Positions 12,468-16,235 of a stretch of 16,235 nt of DNA are shown here, piece by piece. Origin of the DNA: CAG-488 sp963625295 (GTDB taxonomy: Bacteria > Bacillota > Clostridia > Oscillospirales > Acutalibacteraceae). The position numbers and the translations under genes are program-made. The stretch is from NCBI GenBank assembly GCA_963625295.1, contig CAVFTC010000042.1, positions 1-16,235 on the forward strand. The letters run 5' to 3'. Below the pieces are notes generated by a model, which had not been told where the DNA came from, ran no database searches, and saw only the letters and a program-made list of their open reading frames with translations. Positions within the stretch are counted from its first letter, which is position 1. Each line of letters opens with the position of its first letter.

Positions 12468-13811
12468 ATGAAAAAGGCAATTGTTATTTTTTTAAGGCAA
12501 TACCGCACAATTGGGGTGTGCGGATTGCGCAGTAAGATTTTTCGTCAGGTTGTACAAAAATTCCGCCGGCTTGCTGACGCAAGTCAAGAAATTTTTGTGC
12601 AGCATGACGGAAACAGCTTCAAGCAAGGCGTGCGCATCAATTTGTGCGGTATTGCCTTAACCGTTGTTATGCTATTCACAACGCTCGGCATGTTCGCTTC
12701 GGCAGAGAACGATTCACCGATGCCGGTTGATGTCAAGGCAAAATCGGCAATATTGATAGATCAGACTACCGGAGCGGTGCTGATGCGAATGAATGAGAAT
12801 GAAAAGCTTTATCCGGCGTCAGTTACAAAAATCATGTCAATGCTGCTTGTTGCCGAAGCGATCGACTCTAACACAATAAGGCTGACGGACGAGGTGACGA
12901 CGAGCACCAATGCGTCAAAAAAAGGCGGCTCGCAGATATGGCTCAAGGAGGGTGAGATAATGACCGTCGATGAGCTGCTCAGAGCGACCGCAGTTTACAG
13001 TGCGAACGACGCTTGTACCGCTCTCGGCGAGTACATAGCCGGCAGCGACGAGGCATTTGTGACAATGATGAACGAGCGTGCGGCGGAGCTTGGAATGAAA
13101 AACACTCATTTTGACAACTGCACGGGGCTTGACGACACCTCGACAACTCATCTGACAACGGCGTATGACATTGCGCTGATGTCGAGGGAGCTGATGAAGC
13201 ATCAATTCATTCAGCAGTACACAAAAATCTGGATGGATTCGCTTCGTGACGGCAAGACCGAGCTTGTCAACACAAATAAGCTGATCAGATTTTATGAGGG
13301 CGCAACGGGTCTGAAAACCGGCACAACCTCAAAGGCGGGCTGCTGCATTTCTGCAACCGCAACGAGGGACGGAACAAGCCTTATCGCCGTTGTGATGGGT
13401 GCGGACAACAGCAATGACCGCTTCGAGGGAGCAAAGGCGATGCTTAACTGGGGATTTGCAAACTACGAAACGGTGACGCCGGAAATCGACGGGTCGCTGA
13501 TTACTGATGTGAACATCATCAAGGGCGAGGAGAAAACGCTCACGCCGCAAATCTCGGGCGGCTCTCAATTTCTTATTCCGAAGGGCAAGCGGAAGAATAT
13601 CACGCAGTATATCGAGCTTGCCGCCGCAGTTGAGGCTCCTGTTGAGTCCAATCAGACGCTGGGCACGGTGACGGTCAAGCTGGACGGTGAAAAAATCGGA
13701 GAATATAAGCTGACTGCGCCGCATTATGTCGAAAGGCTCAGCTTCAAAACGGTGTTTGTTCGCCTGTTATGCTCAATTTGCAAGCCGCAGCAGTCTGTTA
13801 GTGTGAACTGA
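12468..13811 (+). CDS. D-alanyl-D-alanine carboxypeptidase with repeat inserted in its signal peptide
   Basis: The protein is a class A low-molecular-weight penicillin-binding protein (DacA/DacF type, peptidase S11) that trims the terminal D-Ala from peptidoglycan side chains outside the membrane. The active-site motifs are S118-V-T-K121, S178-A-N and K283-T-G. GGGAGG about 9 bases upstream supports ATG 12468; a longer frame from a TTG at 12414 has no such site. Codons 9-63 come from the repeat at 12492-12660. Without them the N-terminus would read MKKAIVIFL then TVVMLFTTLGMFASA, cut before EN: a normal signal peptide. With them the frame stays open, and the hydrophobic stretch from about residue 57 to 79 may still work as a signal with a long N-region. 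GTG 12630 is a possible internal start giving a normal-length signal, but lacks a good ribosome binding site. Confidence 0.93.
   Translation: MKKAIVIFLRQYRTIGVCGLRSKIFRQVVQKFRRLADASQEIFVQHDGNSFKQGVRINLCGIALTVVMLFTTLGMFASAENDSPMPVDVKAKSAILIDQTTGAVLMRMNENEKLYPASVTKIMSMLLVAEAIDSNTIRLTDEVTTSTNASKKGGSQIWLKEGEIMTVDELLRATAVYSANDACTALGEYIAGSDEAFVTMMNERAAELGMKNTHFDNCTGLDDTSTTHLTTAYDIALMSRELMKHQFIQQYTKIWMDSLRDGKTELVNTNKLIRFYEGATGLKTGTTSKAGCCISATATRDGTSLIAVVMGADNSNDRFEGAKAMLNWGFANYETVTPEIDGSLITDVNIIKGEEKTLTPQISGGSQFLIPKGKRKNITQYIELAAAVEAPVESNQTLGTVTVKLDGEKIGEYKLTAPHYVERLSFKTVFVRLLCSICKPQQSVSVN
12492..12660 (+). repeat. Full-length MITE-like repeat inside the carboxypeptidase gene
   Basis: The element runs from TTAAGGCAATACCGCACAAT to TTGTGCGGTATTGCCTTAA. 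The two TTAA borders are exactly 165 bases apart, so the net insertion is 55 codons, and it has no stop in the gene's frame. Its arms (TTTTTCGTCAGG and TTGTACAAAAATT against AATTTTTGTGCAGCATGACGGAAA) pair around GGCTTGCTGACGCAAGTC, making one long hairpin in the mRNA just after the start codon. Orientation is opposite to the 7173 copy. Confidence 0.93.
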
Positions 13812-13817
13812 GTGTGT

Positions 13818-13844
13818 ATTTTTTATGCAATCTGCGTAAAAAAT
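13818..13844 (+). other. AT-rich hairpin after the carboxypeptidase gene
   Basis: ATTTTTTATGCA (13818-13829) pairs with TGCGTAAAAAAT (13833-13844) over a 3-base loop, one G-U pair. There is no U-run after it, so termination is uncertain. Confidence 0.4.
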
Positions 13845-13856
13845 GATAAATACCAC

Positions 13857-13885
13857 TTGAAAAAACAAGTTAAATAGGGTAAAAT
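13857..13885 (+). promoter_or_regulatory. Sigma-A promoter of pgi
   Basis: TTGAAA (13857-13862), 17 bases, TAAAAT (13880-13885), with the start codon 43 bases further. Confidence 0.7.
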
Positions 13886-13927
13886 ATAACCATCTAATAG
13901 AAAGAAATATCGGAGGCATACAGAATA

Positions 13928-15265
13928 ATGTCTGTAAAGTTAAACACAAAATATGTATCTCCGTTCCTCAAAGAAAACGCATATGACAACATACGGTCGG
14001 AGGTTGAAGCGGCGCACGACGAGCTTCACAACGGAACGGGCAAGGGAAACGACTTCCTCGGATGGCTCAGCCTTCCGGAAAGCTATGACAAGGAAGAATT
14101 TGCAAGAATCAAAGCTTCGGCGGAGAAAATCAGAAAGGATTCTGAGGTTCTCGTCGTAATCGGAATAGGCGGTTCGTATCTCGGAGCGAGAGCGGCAATT
14201 GAATTCATCAAGTCGCAGAACTATAACCTGCTCAGACACGGAGCACCGGAGATCTATTTCGCAGGCAACACGATAAGCTCCGCATCAATCAACGAGCTTG
14301 TTGAAATAATCGGTGACAGAGATTTCTCAGTTAATGTTATTTCAAAGTCGGGCACGACCACCGAGCCGGCGGTCGCTTTCAGAATTTTCAGAGAAATGCT
14401 CGAGAGTAAATACGGCGCAGAGGAAGCGGCAAAGCGTATCTACGCCACGACCGATAAGTCGAGAGGAACGCTCAAGGCTCTTGCGGACGCAGAGGGCTAC
14501 GAAAGCTTCGTTGTTCCCGATGATGTCGGCGGCCGTTATTCCGTTCTTACGGCTGTGGGACTTCTCCCGATCGCCGTTGCCGGAATTGACATTGACGCCA
14601 TTATGCAGGGCGCTGCGGCGGCAATGAACGAGCTTAGTGATAAGGATATCGAAAAGAACGATTGCTACAAATACGCCGCAACAAGGAATCTCCTTTACAG
14701 GAGCGGCAAAAAGATTGAAATGATGGTCAGCTATGAGCCGGCATACACGATGATGAATGAATGGTTCAAGCAGCTTTACGGTGAGAGCGAGGGCAAGGAG
14801 AACAAGGGCTTGTTCCCGGCTTCGGCTATTTTCTCGACTGACCTTCACTCAATGGGGCAGTATATTCAGGAGGGCGAAAGGCATCTTTTTGAAACCGTTG
14901 TTCACTTTGCAAGGTCAAAGTCCGAGGTTGAGATAAAGAACGAGGAGGGTAGCGCCGACGGGCTTAATTTCCTCGCCGGTAAGACTGTTTCATTCGTTAA
15001 TCAGAAGGCTTTTGAGGGTACTCTGCTTGCTCACACGGACGGCAATGTTCCGAACATCGTGCTTGAGGTCGAGGCGATGGACGAGTTCAATCTCGGCTAT
15101 CTTATCTATTTCCTCGAAAAGGCTTGTGCAATCAGCGGCTACATTCTCGGAATCAATCCCTTTGACCAGCCGGGCGTTGAGAGCTACAAGAAAAATATGT
15201 TCGCTCTTCTCGGCAAGCCGGGATATGAGGATCGCAAGGCCGAGCTTGAAGCAAGGTTAAACTAA
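13928..15265 (+). CDS. pgi: Glucose-6-phosphate isomerase
   Basis: The 445-residue enzyme interconverts glucose-6-phosphate and fructose-6-phosphate in glycolysis and gluconeogenesis. Signature segments are VVIGIGGSYLGARAAIEF, VISKSGTTTEPAVAFRIF (sugar-phosphate binding), GGRYSVLTAVGLLPIA, FPASAIFSTDLHSMGQYIQEG and the C-terminal NPFDQPGVESYKKN. The length is that of the short Firmicutes-type enzyme (B. subtilis about 450) rather than the ~550-residue proteobacterial form. GGAGG (13912-13916) precedes ATG 13928 at a slightly long 11-base spacing. It has its own promoter; no clear terminator follows, so some read-through into the next gene is likely. Confidence 0.97.
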   Translation: MSVKLNTKYVSPFLKENAYDNIRSEVEAAHDELHNGTGKGNDFLGWLSLPESYDKEEFARIKASAEKIRKDSEVLVVIGIGGSYLGARAAIEFIKSQNYNLLRHGAPEIYFAGNTISSASINELVEIIGDRDFSVNVISKSGTTTEPAVAFRIFREMLESKYGAEEAAKRIYATTDKSRGTLKALADAEGYESFVVPDDVGGRYSVLTAVGLLPIAVAGIDIDAIMQGAAAAMNELSDKDIEKNDCYKYAATRNLLYRSGKKIEMMVSYEPAYTMMNEWFKQLYGESEGKENKGLFPASAIFSTDLHSMGQYIQEGERHLFETVVHFARSKSEVEIKNEEGSADGLNFLAGKTVSFVNQKAFEGTLLAHTDGNVPNIVLEVEAMDEFNLGYLIYFLEKACAISGYILGINPFDQPGVESYKKNMFALLGKPGYEDRKAELEARLN

Positions 15266-15325
15266 TTTCGTATAATTTTCGTGCAGGACACGAATGTTAG
15301 AATAAAAAACAGGGAGGATATTATT

Positions 15326-15748
15326 ATGGTATCTCTTATTTTAGGTAAAAAAGGTTCAGGAAAAACAAAGCTTTTGATTGAAAAGGTCAACGAAGCTATT
15401 GAGAGTTCAAACGGCAATGTTGTTTGCGTTGAAAAGCAGCCCAAGCTCACATACGATGTAAACTATCGTGCACGCCTTATTGATACTGACCACTACAAGG
15501 TAAGCGGCTATGACGCATTTTTCGGCTTCCTTTGCGGAATCTGCGCCGGCGACCATGACATCACCGATGTTCTTGTTGATGCAACGCTGAGAATCGGTTC
15601 CCGTGACTACGGCGAGCTTTGCGAGTTCCTCAAGAAGGTTGACGAGCTCAGCAAGAACCATGTTGAGGAGAAGAGCTTCATCTTCACGATCTCTGCCGAT
15701 GAGGGCGAGCTTCCTGAGGAGATCTTCACCTTCTGCAAGAAGATCTGA
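15326..15748 (+). CDS. Small P-loop protein of unknown function
   Basis: The 140-residue protein starts at ATG 15326, after AGGGAGG (15311-15317). It opens with a Walker A motif, GKKGSGKT (7-14). A hydrophobic stretch ITDVLVDATL lies near residue 80 where a Walker B strand would be expected, and TFIFTISADE-like sequence near the end resembles a Rossmann-type core strand. Such short proteins in Clostridia are sometimes labelled twitching-motility or PilT-like because of the P-loop, but they lack the rest of PilT. Nucleotide binding is likely, function unknown. It follows pgi by 60 bases, with a TATAAT-like box at 15271-15276 but no well-spaced -35, and a small hairpin TTCGTG-CAGGA-CACGAA in between; a strong terminator follows. 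Confidence 0.75.
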   Translation: MVSLILGKKGSGKTKLLIEKVNEAIESSNGNVVCVEKQPKLTYDVNYRARLIDTDHYKVSGYDAFFGFLCGICAGDHDITDVLVDATLRIGSRDYGELCEFLKKVDELSKNHVEEKSFIFTISADEGELPEEIFTFCKKI

Positions 15749-15773
15749 CGATTTTTTCGCATATGAATATTTG

Positions 15774-15805
15774 ACGGTCTGTACTATTGAGTACAGGCCG
15801 TTTTT
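15774..15805 (+). terminator. Strong intrinsic terminator after the P-loop gene
   Basis: ACGGTCTGTACT (15774-15785) pairs with AGTACAGGCCGT (15790-15801), 12 bp with one G-U pair and a 4-base loop, followed by TTTT. Confidence 0.9.
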
Positions 15806-15835
15806 CATGCAAAAGCAACAATTTTTCTAAAAGTA

Positions 15836-15864
15836 TTGACAATAAAATGTAAAAATGATATATT
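15836..15864 (+). promoter_or_regulatory. Sigma-A promoter of an unidentified short transcript
   Basis: TTGACA (15836-15841), 17 bases, then TATATT (15859-15864). It is not followed by a recognisable gene before the terminator at 16029. Confidence 0.75.
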
Positions 15865-15879
15865 TATTATACAATATTC

Positions 15880-15916
15880 AAGGCAATATGCCGTAATTCG
15901 TGCAGGATTGCCTTAA
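15880..15916. repeat. Minimal MITE remnant (37 bp)
   Basis: AAGGCAAT (15880-15887) and ATTGCCTT (15907-15914) are the outer ends of the repeat family with almost all of the interior lost. It lies at the start of the predicted short transcript and would form its first hairpin. Confidence 0.65.
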
Positions 15917-15932
15917 CATCAGAGGTAGAGCT

Positions 15933-16028
15933 ATGTATGATAAGAACATAAATCGAATAGTTGTTGAGAGTGACCGATACCGAGGCTGGATCGGGCATCA
16001 ATTGTCATGCGGTTTTTTGTCAAAATGA
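15933..16028 (+). CDS. Possible 31-aa small protein
   Basis: ATG 15933 lies after GAGG (15922-15925) and opens a 31-codon frame starting MYDKNINRIVVESDRYRGW and ending at TGA 16026-16028. There are no membrane or Cys motifs and no family that I recognise. A promoter upstream and terminator directly downstream allow expression, but the frame is short enough to occur by chance. Confidence 0.3.
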   Translation: MYDKNINRIVVESDRYRGWIGHQLSCGFLSK

Positions 16029-16074
16029 CGCACAGGTTGAGTCCTTACGGGATTGGCTTGTGCGTTTTTATTTT
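16029..16074 (+). terminator. Terminator of the short transcript
   Basis: CGCACAGG (16029-16036) pairs with CTTGTGCG (16057-16064), extended inward by several weaker pairs to a TTAC loop, then TTTTTATTTT. The U-tract runs straight into the next repeat copy. Confidence 0.8.
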
Positions 16075-16235
16075 AGGCAATACCGCACAATTTAGGTGTG
16101 CGGATTGCGCAGCAAGATTTTTCGTCAGGTTGTACAAAAATTTTGCAGGCTTGCTGTCGCAAGTCAAGGAGTTTTTGTGCAACATGACGGAAACATATTC
16201 AAGCAAGGCGTGCGCCTTAATTGTGCGGTATTGCC
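16073..16235 (+). repeat. MITE-like repeat, nearly complete, running to the window end
   Basis: It begins TTAGGCAATACCGCACAATT (one A fewer than the full copies) and ends at GTGCGGTATTGCC on the last base, so only the final few bases are cut. The sequence is very close to the 12492 copy and in the same orientation. Confidence 0.9.

Larger units (their letters stand above)
15871..16074 (+). ncRNA. Candidate small RNA or leader-only transcript (about 200 nt)
   Basis: The stretch from the expected start near 15871 to the terminator U-run holds several hairpins: the mini-MITE (15880-15916), CCGAT/ATCGG (15974-15978 with 15990-15994) and GTCAT/ATGAC (16004-16008 with 16025-16029), the last competing at its end with the terminator stem. 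No known RNA family is recognised from the sequence. A 31-codon frame (15933-16028) lies inside it, so a small protein mRNA is the alternative. Confidence 0.4.

Overview
The window looks like chromosomal DNA from an anaerobic, spore-forming member of the Clostridia, most likely a gut Ruminococcus or other Oscillospiraceae. The support is a SpoIID-type protein, a clostridial 2[4Fe-4S] ferredoxin, a DUF5685 / J-protein / membrane-protein cluster of the kind found in gut Firmicutes, strong AGGAGG-type ribosome binding sites and sigma-A promoters of the TTGACA-17-TATAAT type. No rRNA, tRNA, CRISPR array or phage module was seen.

Layout. (1) 80-2541: a four-gene + strand operon (zinc-ribbon membrane protein, DUF5685 protein, J-domain-like protein with a Cys-rich tail, multi-pass membrane protein) closed by a terminator. 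(2) 2590-3935: SpoIID/LytB-domain protein, then a ferredoxin with its own promoter and a strong terminator. (3) 4097-5511: a - strand AAA_14/DUF4143 ATPase, more AT-rich than its neighbours, whose promoter lies between two hairpin-forming direct repeats. (4) 5561-7176: trmN6-rsmI, an RNA-methylation operon with a consensus promoter. (5) 7177-7928: a gene-free nest of repeats. (6) 7929-8558: a small membrane-anchored protein of unknown function. (7) 8577-10322: a cysteine-synthesis unit with an Rrf2-like palindrome on the promoter, a Cys-rich 27-residue leader peptide, an intrinsic terminator, cysK and an Rrf2-family regulator. (8) 10304-12406 on the - strand: mtaB and a SAM methyltransferase. 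(9) 12468-13811: a D,D-carboxypeptidase whose signal peptide is split by a repeat element. (10) 13857-15806: pgi and a small P-loop protein. (11) 15836-16074: a promoter-to-terminator unit with no recognised gene, possibly a small RNA.

Two things stand out. First, the cysK leader has all the parts of a ribosome-mediated attenuator: a Cys-codon cluster, an intrinsic terminator, and a leader segment that overlaps the last leader codons and can pair with the terminator's 5' arm. It sits behind a promoter carrying a likely Rrf2 operator, so cysteine supply may control both initiation and elongation. Second, a 169-bp palindromic MITE-like element (ends AAGGCAATACCGCACAA / TTGTGCGGTATTGCCTT) occurs several times in both orientations as full, truncated and internally deleted copies. 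One copy adds exactly 55 stop-free codons inside the carboxypeptidase signal peptide; removing it restores a textbook signal peptide.
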